Source of the DNA: an uncultured Candidatus Actinomarina sp.
Lineage (GTDB): Bacteria > Actinomycetota > Acidimicrobiia > Actinomarinales > Actinomarinaceae
Assembly (NCBI GenBank): GCA_902593795.1
Contig: CACJJR010000005.1
Location: 35,580 to 99,579, forward strand
DNA: 64,000 bases
Direction: 5' to 3'
The position numbers were made by a program, and so were the translations under genes. A model generated the notes under the pieces. It ran no database searches and had not been told where the DNA came from. It was given only the letters and a program-made list of their open reading frames with translations. Below are positions 40,700-51,055 of this stretch, piece by piece (position 1 is the stretch's first letter; each line of letters begins with the position of its first letter).

Positions 40700-42366
40700 A
40701 ATATTACAAAATAAAAAGCTGGAGTTTATTTCTTGTTGTATCATTTAGTTTTACATTGTTTAGTGGCTTATTTTTAAAAAATGTTTATGATTTACAGTTT
40801 ACAAATTCTGAATATTTTCAGGAGCAGGCTTTATCTTATCGTATAAAATCTGAAACACTTAAAGCAAAGCGGGGAAGCATATACGATAAAAATTTAAACC
40901 CTTTAGCAACAAGTACTCAAGCATTCAATATTGGTATTTATCCAAATAAGATATCAAATGTTAAAGAAGCATCAGTACTTTTAGCTCCCTTTGTTCAAAA
41001 AGATAGTACTGAGATTGCTAATAGAATTTTAAATTCAAATAGATTTTTTTATTTAGATAGAAATATTGAGTACATAAAAGGTGAAGAGATTAAAAGCTGG
41101 AATTTAGATGGGGTCCTAATAGAGCCCTCCAGCAAAAGAATGATTCATACACCTTCAATGAATAAGATAGTGGGCTTTGTTGATACAGATCATAATGGAA
41201 TTGAAGGATTAGAGTTGTACTTTAATAGTTCATTGAATGGTACAGATGGAATAATTAGTTATGAAGCTGCTCCAAACGGAAGTATAATTCCACAGGCAAA
41301 TATACAAACAACACAGCCAATACATGGTGAAGACTTAGTTTTGACTCTTGATTCAGAACTACAATATTTATCTACCAATTTGTGTAAAGAAGCGCTTAAA
41401 AATACAGAAGCATTTAATTGTTCTGTAGTATTTGCAAATGCAAATACAGGAGAAGTTTTAATATCAGCAGAAGAAAAGAGTGAAAAAGAGTTCATAAATA
41501 TAGATCTGATAAGCTCAAGAGCCCAATATGAACCAGGATCATCTTTTAAAATATTTTCAATAGGGTTAGCGCTAGAACAAGATTTAGTAGACGAAGAAAC
41601 AGAATTTTATGTTCAAGACAAAATTGAATTAATAGAAAATTCATGCCAAAAAAATTTTAAAGGATATAAGGGCTGTTATAGAGATTTTTTAAAACATGAC
41701 CCCTACACCTTAAGCGTTAAAGAAATAATTGAGAGATCATCGAATGTAGGAACCATTATGGCTACTCAAGAACTAAATATTTCTGATTTAGAAAACTATC
41801 TTAAAAAATATGGATTTATACAAAAAACTGGAATTGAACTTTCTGGAGAATCGAAAGGTAGTTTTGATTCTTACAAAAAATGTACAACATGTTTAAGTTC
41901 TCTTGCCATAGGCTATTCAGTAAATGTAACTCAAATGCAAATGGTAAAAGCTTACAGCATAATTGCTAATGGTGGTAGAGACATTGATTTAACAGTGGTT
42001 AAATCTCCATATGTAAATAAAATACAAAATCAGGTTGTAAGTATAAATACATCAGAAAGGCTTAAAAATTTACTCATTAATGTAGTAGAAGGAGAAAATG
42101 GAACAGGACGTTCTCTCAGAATGGATAATTACAAAATTGGTGGAAAAACTGGCACAAGCAGAACACATATTGAGGGTATAGGATATTCAGATTATAGATT
42201 TAATACATCATTTACTGGATTTATTGAAACGACTGAAGGGCCGATTGTTGGATCTGTAATACTTTGGGGTGCGTCAGTCTCACAACAATCAGAATATGTA
42301 ACAGGTGGATCTACAGCTGCACCAATTTTTAAAACAATTGTAAGCTATTTAGTACCAGGAGATTAA
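40696..42366 (+). CDS. ftsI: Peptidoglycan transpeptidase FtsI / PBP
   Basis: KRGSIYDKNLNPLATS, SxxK YEPGSSFK, SxN RSSNVGT, KTG GGKTGTSRTH. Confidence 0.9.
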   Translation: MKYYKIKSWSLFLVVSFSFTLFSGLFLKNVYDLQFTNSEYFQEQALSYRIKSETLKAKRGSIYDKNLNPLATSTQAFNIGIYPNKISNVKEASVLLAPFVQKDSTEIANRILNSNRFFYLDRNIEYIKGEEIKSWNLDGVLIEPSSKRMIHTPSMNKIVGFVDTDHNGIEGLELYFNSSLNGTDGIISYEAAPNGSIIPQANIQTTQPIHGEDLVLTLDSELQYLSTNLCKEALKNTEAFNCSVVFANANTGEVLISAEEKSEKEFINIDLISSRAQYEPGSSFKIFSIGLALEQDLVDEETEFYVQDKIELIENSCQKNFKGYKGCYRDFLKHDPYTLSVKEIIERSSNVGTIMATQELNISDLENYLKKYGFIQKTGIELSGESKGSFDSYKKCTTCLSSLAIGYSVNVTQMQMVKAYSIIANGGRDIDLTVVKSPYVNKIQNQVVSINTSERLKNLLINVVEGENGTGRSLRMDNYKIGGKTGTSRTHIEGIGYSDYRFNTSFTGFIETTEGPIVGSVILWGASVSQQSEYVTGGSTAAPIFKTIVSYLVPGD

Positions 42367-42369
42367 AGT

Positions 42370-43764
42370 TTGAACAGTCTAAATTTAAACGACTTAAAGA
42401 GTAAAGATATTAACTACTCTAAGATTGTCAATCATACACTCGATGTAACTGATGATTCTATATTGTGTATAAATCATAATGAAAAAGAAAAATTAGATGA
42501 ATACATAATGCTTTCTTTAAAGCAAAATCCAAAATTTATCATTACTAGCAACAGTAGTGAAATAGAGAACGAAAAAGTTTTAAAATTTGAACATTACGAT
42601 TTGGTTTTTAATCACATTTTACAAGAAATTAGTCCAAACTTTAATGACTTAGATTATTTTGGGATAACTGGCACTAATGGCAAAACAACAACAGCTTTTT
42701 ACTTAAATCAATTAATTGGTGAAGAAAATTTATTTGTTGGGACTATAGATGAAAAAGAAAAGTATTTTTTTACAAATGAAAAAATATTAACAACTCCGAA
42801 ATTGTTTAACATTGTAAAGATGATTTCATTACAAAAAAATAAAATAAAATCAGTTTCTCTCGAAGTGTCATCACATGCTTTGGATCAAAATAGATTGGGT
42901 AATCTAGAGTTTTTAATCTCAGGCTTTACAAACTTAAGTCAAGATCATTTAGATTATCATGGATCATTAAAAAATTATTTAGACACAAAAGCAAAATTAT
43001 TTCAAAAGGGTGTATCAGAAAAATTTGTTTACATAGAATCTGAAGATACCAATGACTTATTAAAAGCATCAGATATTGCTTCTTACAGTATTGGCAGTAA
43101 ACAAAATAGTAATGTTAGGTTTATAAAATTTAGTGATAATACCCTTAAATTTATTATTGATGGATATAAAGTAGAGTGCGAATTAAATTTAACTGGACCA
43201 AAATTTATTGAAAATTTTCTTTTGGCTTTTTCTATGGCTTATTACTCGGGACTATATAACTTAAATGACCTTATAAGTAATTGTAGAAATTTAACAAACC
43301 CACCCGGAAGGTTTGAAACTATAATGCATGACAATAAAACTGTAGTTGTTGATTATGCTCACACACCTGTAGCTATAAGTGAAGCTATTAATCATGCTAA
43401 GGGTAAATATATAAGTGTAAAAGTTATTTTAGGCGCTGGTGGGGACAGGGATAAAAGTAAAAGGACAAAAATGGGAGAAGCAGCAGTAAATGCTGATTAT
43501 ATTATTATCACAAATGATAATCCCAGAAGTGAAGACCCAGTAGAAATTTCTAAAAATATACTTAAAGGTATTCCATTAAATAAAAATACTGAAGTAATTC
43601 TTGATAGAAAGAAAGCGATATATAAAGGCGTAGAAAGCCTAAAAGATAATGAAGTTTTATTAATATTAGGTAAAGGTCATGAAAAAGATCAGGAAATTCA
43701 AAATAAGTTTTATCCTTTTGATGATGTCAAAATTGCTAGAGAAGCATTGGAGTTAAGAAATTGA
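42370..43764 (+). CDS. murE: UDP-MurNAc-tripeptide synthetase, meso-DAP type
   Basis: GITGTNGKTTTAFYLNQL; TNDNPRSEDP (DNPR meso-DAP signature); TTG start. Confidence 0.92.
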   Translation: MNSLNLNDLKSKDINYSKIVNHTLDVTDDSILCINHNEKEKLDEYIMLSLKQNPKFIITSNSSEIENEKVLKFEHYDLVFNHILQEISPNFNDLDYFGITGTNGKTTTAFYLNQLIGEENLFVGTIDEKEKYFFTNEKILTTPKLFNIVKMISLQKNKIKSVSLEVSSHALDQNRLGNLEFLISGFTNLSQDHLDYHGSLKNYLDTKAKLFQKGVSEKFVYIESEDTNDLLKASDIASYSIGSKQNSNVRFIKFSDNTLKFIIDGYKVECELNLTGPKFIENFLLAFSMAYYSGLYNLNDLISNCRNLTNPPGRFETIMHDNKTVVVDYAHTPVAISEAINHAKGKYISVKVILGAGGDRDKSKRTKMGEAAVNADYIIITNDNPRSEDPVEISKNILKGIPLNKNTEVILDRKKAIYKGVESLKDNEVLLILGKGHEKDQEIQNKFYPFDDVKIAREALELRN

Positions 43765-44819
43765 TTGGAATTATTGTATCAGGTGGAATAAGTTTTCTTG
43801 TAGTGATATTTTCAACATTAATCGGAGTAAACTTTTTTAAATCAAGGAACATCGGTCAAGAAATTCAAGAAGAAGTTGATTTTCATGATCATAAAAAAGG
43901 CACTCCTACAATGGGAGGTTTATTTATTGTCTTTGGGACTTTTGCAGGATATGCACTTTCACATATTAATTTTTGGACAATTGGAGAAGGTTTTAAAGTT
44001 GAAATAACCTCTATGAATACAAATATATTACTAATTTTTGGAATTGCATTTTCGATGGCATTAGTAGGGCTTCTAGATGATTTTTTAAAGGTCAAAGCAG
44101 GAAGAAATCTTGGATTAAAACCCTCTCAAAAGTTAATTTTACAAACTTTAGTAGGTCTAGTAAGTGCTTACTATTTTTTATATTTAAATTACGATTCAAG
44201 TTTCTATTTTTTTAGTGGTCTTGGCTTTGATATAGGTATCTTAAAGTGGTTAGTAATAATTTTTTTCATTATTGGTATCACGAATTCTGTTAATTTTACA
44301 GATGGATTAGATGGATTGGTTGCCGGAAGTAGTGCTATTAGTTTTGGTGGTATATTAATTATTTCTTTTTGGATATACAGACACCCAGAATATTATTCAA
44401 GATTTATAGGACAGAGTTTTTTAACAGTTGATATTTCACTTTTAATTTCAGCTGTAGCCGGAGCTTGCCTCGGTTTTTTATGGTGGAATACAAATCCAGC
44501 AAAAATAATAATGGGTGACGTAGGATCGCATTTTTTAGGAGCCTTATTTCCACTTATTCTGTTTGCACTAGGCACCGATGGTTTAATATTTTTCTTTTGT
44601 TTTCTCTTTATTTTAGAGGGCGTTTCAGTAGTGATTCAGATTCTTTCTTTTAAATATAGAAAAAAAAGAATATTTAAAATGGCTCCTCTTCACCATCATT
44701 TTGAGATGAGTAATTGGGCCGAAACTACAATAATTGTTCGTTTTTGGATAATAAATGGAATAGCTGTTGTAATTGGACTCGGCCTGTTCTATGCAGACTA
44801 TGTACTTTTTGGACAATGA
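43761..44819 (+). CDS. mraY: Phospho-MurNAc-pentapeptide transferase
   Basis: HKKGTPTMGG, NFTDGLDGLVAGS, MGDVGSHFLGA, APLHHHFE. Confidence 0.95.
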   Translation: MIGIIVSGGISFLVVIFSTLIGVNFFKSRNIGQEIQEEVDFHDHKKGTPTMGGLFIVFGTFAGYALSHINFWTIGEGFKVEITSMNTNILLIFGIAFSMALVGLLDDFLKVKAGRNLGLKPSQKLILQTLVGLVSAYYFLYLNYDSSFYFFSGLGFDIGILKWLVIIFFIIGITNSVNFTDGLDGLVAGSSAISFGGILIISFWIYRHPEYYSRFIGQSFLTVDISLLISAVAGACLGFLWWNTNPAKIIMGDVGSHFLGALFPLILFALGTDGLIFFFCFLFILEGVSVVIQILSFKYRKKRIFKMAPLHHHFEMSNWAETTIIVRFWIINGIAVVIGLGLFYADYVLFGQ

Positions 44820-46000
44820 AATATTCATTAATACTTGGCTATGGATCAACCGGGCAAGATATTGAAAAATTCTTAATTTCTAAGAATAAAAAATATTATA
44901 TTTATGATGATTATAAAACAGTTCCAAAAGAGTTTACTTTTGAATTAAGCGATATCACTAGCTTAGAAAATATTTTTGTATCACCAGGAATAAAAAAAGA
45001 TCATGAAATAATTAATCTTGCCGAAGAAAAAAATATCAACTTAACATCAGATATTCAATATTTTAATGAAATAAGTAAGATAAAAATTGTTGGCATTACG
45101 GGAACAAATGGAAAGACTTCGTTTGTAACCTTGCTAGATAAAATATTAAAAAAGCATGGATACAAAAGCAAAGTTGCAGGAAACATTGGAAATTCACCAC
45201 TTAATTTAATAAGTGATAAAGAAAATTTAGATTTTTTAATACTAGAGCTTTCAAGTTTTCAACTAAGTCATTTAACTAAACTAGATTTAGAGATTTCTGT
45301 GGTCTTAAATATTTACGAAGATCATATTGATTGGCATAGTTCTTTTGAAAATTACGCTGCTTCAAAATTAAAAATATTCAATTTTACAAAAAATAACAAA
45401 AATAGATTTTTGGGTCCTGTAGATAATCAATTAAAAAAAACAAATTTACTACCAAGAAATGTGAATGTAATCAAAGATATGGAAGCATATTTCTTGCCTA
45501 ATTACTTTGACGATTTTGTATCAATGTTTATTAAAATTTGTAGTAGATTTAAAATTGCTAAAAATGAAGTTATTGATTTTTTATCTTCAGAGCCTTCGGT
45601 AGAACATAGATTTGAATTATTCATCACTAAAAATGGTGTAAATTTTATAAATGATTCAAAATCTACAAATCTTGAGTCCGTAAACAAAGCCTCCTTTAAA
45701 GTTAAAAATTGTATGCTAGTTATGCATGGCCTGTCGAAAGGGATTGGTTCAAATAAACTTGATTTATCAAATGAAGTTAAAAAAATATTAATACCTAAAG
45801 ATTCAGAATTTGATTTATCTAAATATTCCAAAATTATTACTGAGTATGATTCCTTTGATGAACTAAATACAATTATAAAGGCTAATTATAAAGATTATGA
45901 GACAATATTATTTTCATGTGGAGGATCTAGTTTTAGTGATTTTGATAATTATAAAGATAGAGGTAATTATTTTAAAAAAATGATAGAAAGTGAAATTTAA
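44816..46000 (+). CDS. murD: UDP-MurNAc-L-alanine--D-glutamate ligase
   Basis: GITGTNGKTSFVTLLDKIL, LNIYEDHIDWH, NDSKSTN; ATGA overlap with mraY; track ORF start (44714) is too far upstream. Confidence 0.92.
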   Translation: MKYSLILGYGSTGQDIEKFLISKNKKYYIYDDYKTVPKEFTFELSDITSLENIFVSPGIKKDHEIINLAEEKNINLTSDIQYFNEISKIKIVGITGTNGKTSFVTLLDKILKKHGYKSKVAGNIGNSPLNLISDKENLDFLILELSSFQLSHLTKLDLEISVVLNIYEDHIDWHSSFENYAASKLKIFNFTKNNKNRFLGPVDNQLKKTNLLPRNVNVIKDMEAYFLPNYFDDFVSMFIKICSRFKIAKNEVIDFLSSEPSVEHRFELFITKNGVNFINDSKSTNLESVNKASFKVKNCMLVMHGLSKGIGSNKLDLSNEVKKILIPKDSEFDLSKYSKIITEYDSFDELNTIIKANYKDYETILFSCGGSSFSDFDNYKDRGNYFKKMIESEI

Positions 46001-47097
46001 TGAAATTAGATTCTTTAAATTTTATTAAACGATTAAATATATTTTCTATTCTTTTTCTTATTTCATTTGGTATTTTATTAAATGTTTCAGCATCTTCTGT
46101 TGAAGGATTGAACTTATTTGGAGATAATTTTTATTTTATAAAACGCCACCTAACTGCAATAATCATTGGAGTATTAATATTTAATATTTTAAAAAACTTT
46201 AATACAGATTTTATATCAAAATTTTCAGCTACTTCTATTGTTGCTATATGTATTACCCTTTTTCTAGTTTTAACTTACGGAATAGTTGTAGGAGGTAGTC
46301 GTCGGTGGATCGATTTAGGCATTGTTAATTTTCAACCAAGTGAACTTGCCAAACCATTGATAATTCTATGGGTAGCAAAACAAATTTCAAATGACGTTTC
46401 TAATGACTCAGATATTAAAAAATTTATTAGAGCTATTTTTTTGCCATTGTTATGTGCTTTCCTAGTTTTACTGGAACCAGATTATGGTACATTTGCATCA
46501 ATTTGTTTTATTTTATTTTCACAAATATTCTTTTCGAAGATTAAAATTATATATCCATTGTCTGCAATTCTTGTATCTATGATACCTTTATATACGATTG
46601 CTAGATCAAGTAACTATCGTTTAAATAGAATAAATACTTGGCTTTCGGGAAAATGCGATATTGGTATAGATTTGCTTGGTGACTGTTTTCAATTAAATCA
46701 AAGCAGGATAGCTATCAGTTCGGGAGGACTATTTGGTCTTGGTCCTGGAACTTCTAGGGCAAGGTGGGGTTCATTACCTAATTCATACTCTGATTTTATT
46801 TCATCAATAATTGGTGAAGAGTATGGATTTTTTGGATTGTTTTTACTAGTTTTCGCTTTTCTTATATTGATTACAACAACATTTTTTATTGCAGTTTCTG
46901 AAAAAAACGAAATGAAAAAACTTATTGCTGTAGGTTTTGGAAGTTGGATATTTTTTCAAACAGTAATAAATTTGGGAGGAGCAGTTGGAATTATTCCAAT
47001 AACTGGTATTGTTTTGCCTTTTGTTTCATATGGATCAAGTGCTATGATTTCGATATTTGTAGCATTAGGCATGATGTATTCGAAAGATTATGAATAA
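46000..47097 (+). CDS. ftsW: SEDS glycosyltransferase FtsW
   Basis: GGSRRWIDLGIVNFQPSELAKPLIILW, GLGPGTSRARWGSLPNSYSDFISSIIGEEYGF, PFVSYGSSAMIS. Confidence 0.93.
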   Translation: MKLDSLNFIKRLNIFSILFLISFGILLNVSASSVEGLNLFGDNFYFIKRHLTAIIIGVLIFNILKNFNTDFISKFSATSIVAICITLFLVLTYGIVVGGSRRWIDLGIVNFQPSELAKPLIILWVAKQISNDVSNDSDIKKFIRAIFLPLLCAFLVLLEPDYGTFASICFILFSQIFFSKIKIIYPLSAILVSMIPLYTIARSSNYRLNRINTWLSGKCDIGIDLLGDCFQLNQSRIAISSGGLFGLGPGTSRARWGSLPNSYSDFISSIIGEEYGFFGLFLLVFAFLILITTTFFIAVSEKNEMKKLIAVGFGSWIFFQTVINLGGAVGIIPITGIVLPFVSYGSSAMISIFVALGMMYSKDYE

Positions 47098-48106
47098 TAA
47101 GATTTGTTTTTTCTGTGTTGGTACTGGGGGACATGTTCTTCCCGTAAAAAATTTAGTTAATGAATTAAAAAATTTAGATGTAGACAAAGAAAACATCATT
47201 GTAGTAACTGATGACAGGGGTAAGGAATATTTAGATAATTTAAATATAAATACTGTTATTACAAACGCATATGCTTCACAAAATGGAATATTAGGTTATG
47301 TATTAAATTTTCCTAAAATAATTAAATCTATCATTCAATTAAGAAGATATTTAAAAAATCAAAATATATCTGTAATTTGTACTACCGGAGCTTATATCGC
47401 ACCGATAGCAGCTATAATTTCAGTTTTACTTAATTCAAAATTTTATATACAAGAGCAAAATGTGTACGCAGGTTTAGGAAATAAATTGAGTGCTATTTTT
47501 GCTAAATCTGTTTTTTGTTCATTTGAAGATACAAAAAACATTAGGAAAAAGAAATTAATTTATACCGGTCCTATCGTAAACACATCACTAACTAGAGATG
47601 ACATAAGAATATATGAAAATAAAACTATTGGATTTATGGGAGGAAGCCAAGGCTCTGAACAGATAAATAACTACGTTGAAAAATTTATGAAAAGTGATAA
47701 TCAATTGAATTTTAATATTTTACATGTAACTGGTAAAAACAAAGACACTTTAGATATAGATAATAAAAATTACCAAAGTATTGAATTTATAAAAGAAATG
47801 GATGATTTTTACAAAAAAATTGATATTTTAGTTGGAAGAGCAGGAGGAGGATCCTTAGAAGCTGCTTATCTAGGGATACCTCAAATATTAATTCCTTATA
47901 AGCACGGAACAACTTCATCACATCAGAAACTAAATGCAAAATATTTAGAAGATAAAGGATGGGGAATTACAGTAAATACATTTGATGAATTAACAAGTAC
48001 AATTAAAAATATATCTAAAGATATTACAGAAAATAAATTAAATTTACCAAATATACCAATAGGTAATCAAAGCATTTCTAAGGAGCTATATGAGCAAATC
48101 AATTAA
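47090..48106 (+). CDS. murG: UDP-GlcNAc--MurNAc-(pentapeptide) pyrophosphoryl-undecaprenol GlcNAc transferase
   Basis: VGTGGHVLPVKNLV, IQEQNVYAGLGNKL, LVGRAGGGSLEAAYLGIPQILIPYKH. Confidence 0.9.
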   Translation: MNNKICFFCVGTGGHVLPVKNLVNELKNLDVDKENIIVVTDDRGKEYLDNLNINTVITNAYASQNGILGYVLNFPKIIKSIIQLRRYLKNQNISVICTTGAYIAPIAAIISVLLNSKFYIQEQNVYAGLGNKLSAIFAKSVFCSFEDTKNIRKKKLIYTGPIVNTSLTRDDIRIYENKTIGFMGGSQGSEQINNYVEKFMKSDNQLNFNILHVTGKNKDTLDIDNKNYQSIEFIKEMDDFYKKIDILVGRAGGGSLEAAYLGIPQILIPYKHGTTSSHQKLNAKYLEDKGWGITVNTFDELTSTIKNISKDITENKLNLPNIPIGNQSISKELYEQIN

Positions 48107-49412
48107 CTCATATAAATCATGTTATATTATCGGCATTGGTGGATCTGGAATGAGCTCTATTGCAAAATATCTCTCACAAATGGGGTTAGATGTTTCAGGA
48201 TACGATCAGCGAAGTTCCTATGTCACTAATCTATTAAATAATGATGGAATAAAAGTAGATTTTGAAATTTCTAATCTTAAATATACAAGTGAGACTATGT
48301 ATATCATTTCTTCAGCAATCAACATAGATTCTACTTTTCTAAAAGATTTTATAAATGAACCTAACGTATTTACAAGGCCAGAATTTCTAAAATTACTCTC
48401 AAAAACGGTTTATTTAATTGGTGTTACAGGAACACATGGAAAAACATCAACTACTGCCTTATTAGCTCACATATTTAAATTTAATGGAGTAAATATATCT
48501 TATATATATGGAGGCGTAACTTCATTTAATGGAATTGGTGGACACTATGGTGATAAGAAACTTCCTTTATTACTTGAAACTGATGAAGCATTCAATACTT
48601 TCAAAGAACTAGAAATAAACAGTTTACTTATAACAAATATAGATCATGATCATATTGATCATTTTGGATCTTACGAAAAATTAGTAGAAGCATTCGGAGA
48701 GGTTATTTTAAATGTAAAAGATAAATGTGTAATAAATATTGATGACACAAATTTATCAACTTTTTTAAGAGCGAATGATATCTCTTACTCTTCAACAAAA
48801 AATTCAATTTACAAATTAAAGCTCCCAGAATCTTTAGAGTTCGAAGGAAAAGACTACACTATTACAACAAAATTAATTGGTGATCACTTTATTTCAAATA
48901 TTGTAGGTGCAATTGCTCTAGCTCAACAACATGGAATTACAATTGAACAAAGTTTAAATGCAATAGAGCATTTTGCAGGTGTGAAAAGGAGAACTGAACA
49001 TATTGGTTCATTTAATGGTACTCATTTTTATGATGACTACGGTCATCATCCTACAGAGATAAAAGCTACAACAAAAGCACTCAAAGAAAATACTTCAGGA
49101 AAATTAATTGTTATATTTCAACCCCACAGGTATACAAGAACAAGAGATAATTACGAGGCATTGAAGAATTCTTTTGAACACTCAGATATAACATTAATTA
49201 CAGACATATATTCTGCAGGTGAGAAACCTATACCTGGTGTTTCTAGTATTTTGTTCGAAGGAGAGGACATACAGTACATTAAGTCTCCAAGACTAGTTCC
49301 ACATTTCATTAAAAATAATATCAAATCAGGAGATATTGTTTTAACTATTGGAGCTGGTGATATTACTCTTTTAGGGCCACAGATATTAAAATATTTAAAT
49401 GAAAATAAATAA
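48090..49412 (+). CDS. murC: UDP-MurNAc--L-alanine ligase
   Basis: GIGGSGMSSIAKYLSQMG, GVTGTHGKTSTTALL, DDYGHHPTEIKAT, FQPHRYTRT. Confidence 0.95.
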   Translation: MSKSINSYKSCYIIGIGGSGMSSIAKYLSQMGLDVSGYDQRSSYVTNLLNNDGIKVDFEISNLKYTSETMYIISSAINIDSTFLKDFINEPNVFTRPEFLKLLSKTVYLIGVTGTHGKTSTTALLAHIFKFNGVNISYIYGGVTSFNGIGGHYGDKKLPLLLETDEAFNTFKELEINSLLITNIDHDHIDHFGSYEKLVEAFGEVILNVKDKCVINIDDTNLSTFLRANDISYSSTKNSIYKLKLPESLEFEGKDYTITTKLIGDHFISNIVGAIALAQQHGITIEQSLNAIEHFAGVKRRTEHIGSFNGTHFYDDYGHHPTEIKATTKALKENTSGKLIVIFQPHRYTRTRDNYEALKNSFEHSDITLITDIYSAGEKPIPGVSSILFEGEDIQYIKSPRLVPHFIKNNIKSGDIVLTIGAGDITLLGPQILKYLNENK

Positions 49413-50259
49413 TGTAAACCTATCAAAAGTGACCACGTATAGGTTTGGTGGTTTGTGTAAAAATTTTATTATTCTAGAAAATCCAGATGATATTTTAGAA
49501 ATTCCAGAAACGATAAACAGTGCTAATACTTTTGTTTTAGGACGAGGTTCTAATATTGCATTTTCTGATAATGAATACACAGGTTATATATTAAAGTCTG
49601 AATTTCAATATATTAATAAAACAAACAATCTCAATATATTAGAAGTTGGTTCGGGAACATACTTACCTGAATTATCAAGATATTTAAAAGAAAATGAATT
49701 AGGAGGGGGAGAGTTTTTATTAGGTATTCCAGGAACATTAGGAGGAGCATTAAAAATGAATGCGGGTTCTTATGGTTACGAAATTGCAACTAATGTATTA
49801 GAAATAAAATGTTATGATCTCGATGAAAAAAAAATAATAATACTCGATAAGGATTCTATAAATTATAGTTACAGAAACTCTAATAATTTAGATAACAAAA
49901 TAATTATTTCGTCAATTCTTAAATTTGAAAATTGTGATCCGAAAATTATTTCCAAAAAAATGTCTGATTTTAATATGCGAAGAAAAAAAAGTCAGCCTCC
50001 GGGTATTTATAATGCAGGAAGTGTTTTTAAGAACTCAGATAATTATTTTGCTGGAGAATTGATAGAAAATGCAGGATTGAAAGGGTTTTCTATAGACAAT
50101 GTAAGCGTAAGTACTAAGCATGCAAACTTCTTCATTGCTAAAAAAGGTGCAAAAGCATCTTCATTGTTTAGTTTAGTTCAGCATGTTAAGGAAAAAGTAT
50201 ATGACAAATATGAAGTAAATCTAGAAGAAGAAATTCAGTTTATTGGTGAATTCACCTAA
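49399..50259 (+). CDS. murB: UDP-N-acetylenolpyruvoylglucosamine reductase
   Basis: LGRGSNIAFSD, GIPGTLGGALKMNAGSYG, AGSVFKNSDNYFAGELIENAGLKG. Confidence 0.92.
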   Translation: MKINNVNLSKVTTYRFGGLCKNFIILENPDDILEIPETINSANTFVLGRGSNIAFSDNEYTGYILKSEFQYINKTNNLNILEVGSGTYLPELSRYLKENELGGGEFLLGIPGTLGGALKMNAGSYGYEIATNVLEIKCYDLDEKKIIILDKDSINYSYRNSNNLDNKIIISSILKFENCDPKIISKKMSDFNMRRKKSQPPGIYNAGSVFKNSDNYFAGELIENAGLKGFSIDNVSVSTKHANFFIAKKGAKASSLFSLVQHVKEKVYDKYEVNLEEEIQFIGEFT

Positions 50260-50955
50260 ATGGAAAACGAATTTAGCATCCAAGAAAAAAATTCTTTAAG
50301 ATCATTCCTTATTTTTACTTTTTTACTTATAGTCATGTTGTGCATAGGTTTTTCAATTAATTCCTCTTATTTTAAAGTTAAAACTATTGAAATAAATAGC
50401 ACTTCATCCAAGTACAATATTTCTGACTTCTCTATCGAAGCATTAAATAAATCTATATGGTTAATTAATGGGGATACTTTTCTTAATAATCGCATCAAAT
50501 TCCCAACTATTGAAAATGTTACAGTGGCTAAAGAATATCCTGACAAAATAATCCTGAACATCACGGAGTACGAAGAGCTGTTAGTTGTGACAGATTTAAG
50601 AGGGAGTATTCCGCGCAGGACTATACTTTATAAAAATGGATTAGAGATTGAATCAGCTGATATAAACAATTTACCAACTATTTCGATACTGAATGGACCT
50701 GTGCAAGCAGGTTTCAATGGAGAACTGATATCGATGATGATGACTTTTAAAAACTATGAACTGGATTTATCTACATTCACATTTAATTATGATGGACAAA
50801 AAATTGTAGGAGAGTACAGAGAAACTACTGTCGATTTTGGACCATCTCTTAACCTTGGGATAAAGGCAGCTGCCCTCGGTTCTCTGCTTGAAAATTCGAA
50901 TTGCAGTGGAGAAATTAAGTTTATAGGATCAGAAGAATTAATTGCAGATTGCTAA
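50260..50955 (+). CDS. ftsQ: FtsQ-like division protein
   Basis: N-terminal TM followed by POTRA-like region (NRIKFPTIENVTVAKEYPDKIILNITE); position between murB and ftsZ. Confidence 0.75.
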   Translation: MENEFSIQEKNSLRSFLIFTFLLIVMLCIGFSINSSYFKVKTIEINSTSSKYNISDFSIEALNKSIWLINGDTFLNNRIKFPTIENVTVAKEYPDKIILNITEYEELLVVTDLRGSIPRRTILYKNGLEIESADINNLPTISILNGPVQAGFNGELISMMMTFKNYELDLSTFTFNYDGQKIVGEYRETTVDFGPSLNLGIKAAALGSLLENSNCSGEIKFIGSEELIADC

Positions 50956-50999
50956 ATCTAAATATAAACTATAGATATAGATAAAAATTTAAAAACATA

Positions 51000-51028
51000 T
51001 TGTCTTTAAAAATAACTAGTGATATTGT
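51000..51028 (+). promoter_or_regulatory. Candidate ftsZ promoter
   Basis: TTGTCT (51000-51005), 17-bp spacer, TATTGT (51023-51028) in the 100-bp ftsQ-ftsZ gap. Confidence 0.45.
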
Positions 51029-51055
51029 TTAAATATCGAATTGGAGAAATAATTT

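Noticed and set aside
44714-44815. N-terminal extension of murD reading over mraY
   Set aside because: ATG 44816 forms an ATGA overlap with mraY and begins the conserved MurD fold; the upstream residues are out-of-frame mraY sequence.
50957-50985. Short ATAGATATAGAT repeat upstream of ftsZ
   Set aside because: Too short and AT-rich to distinguish from background.
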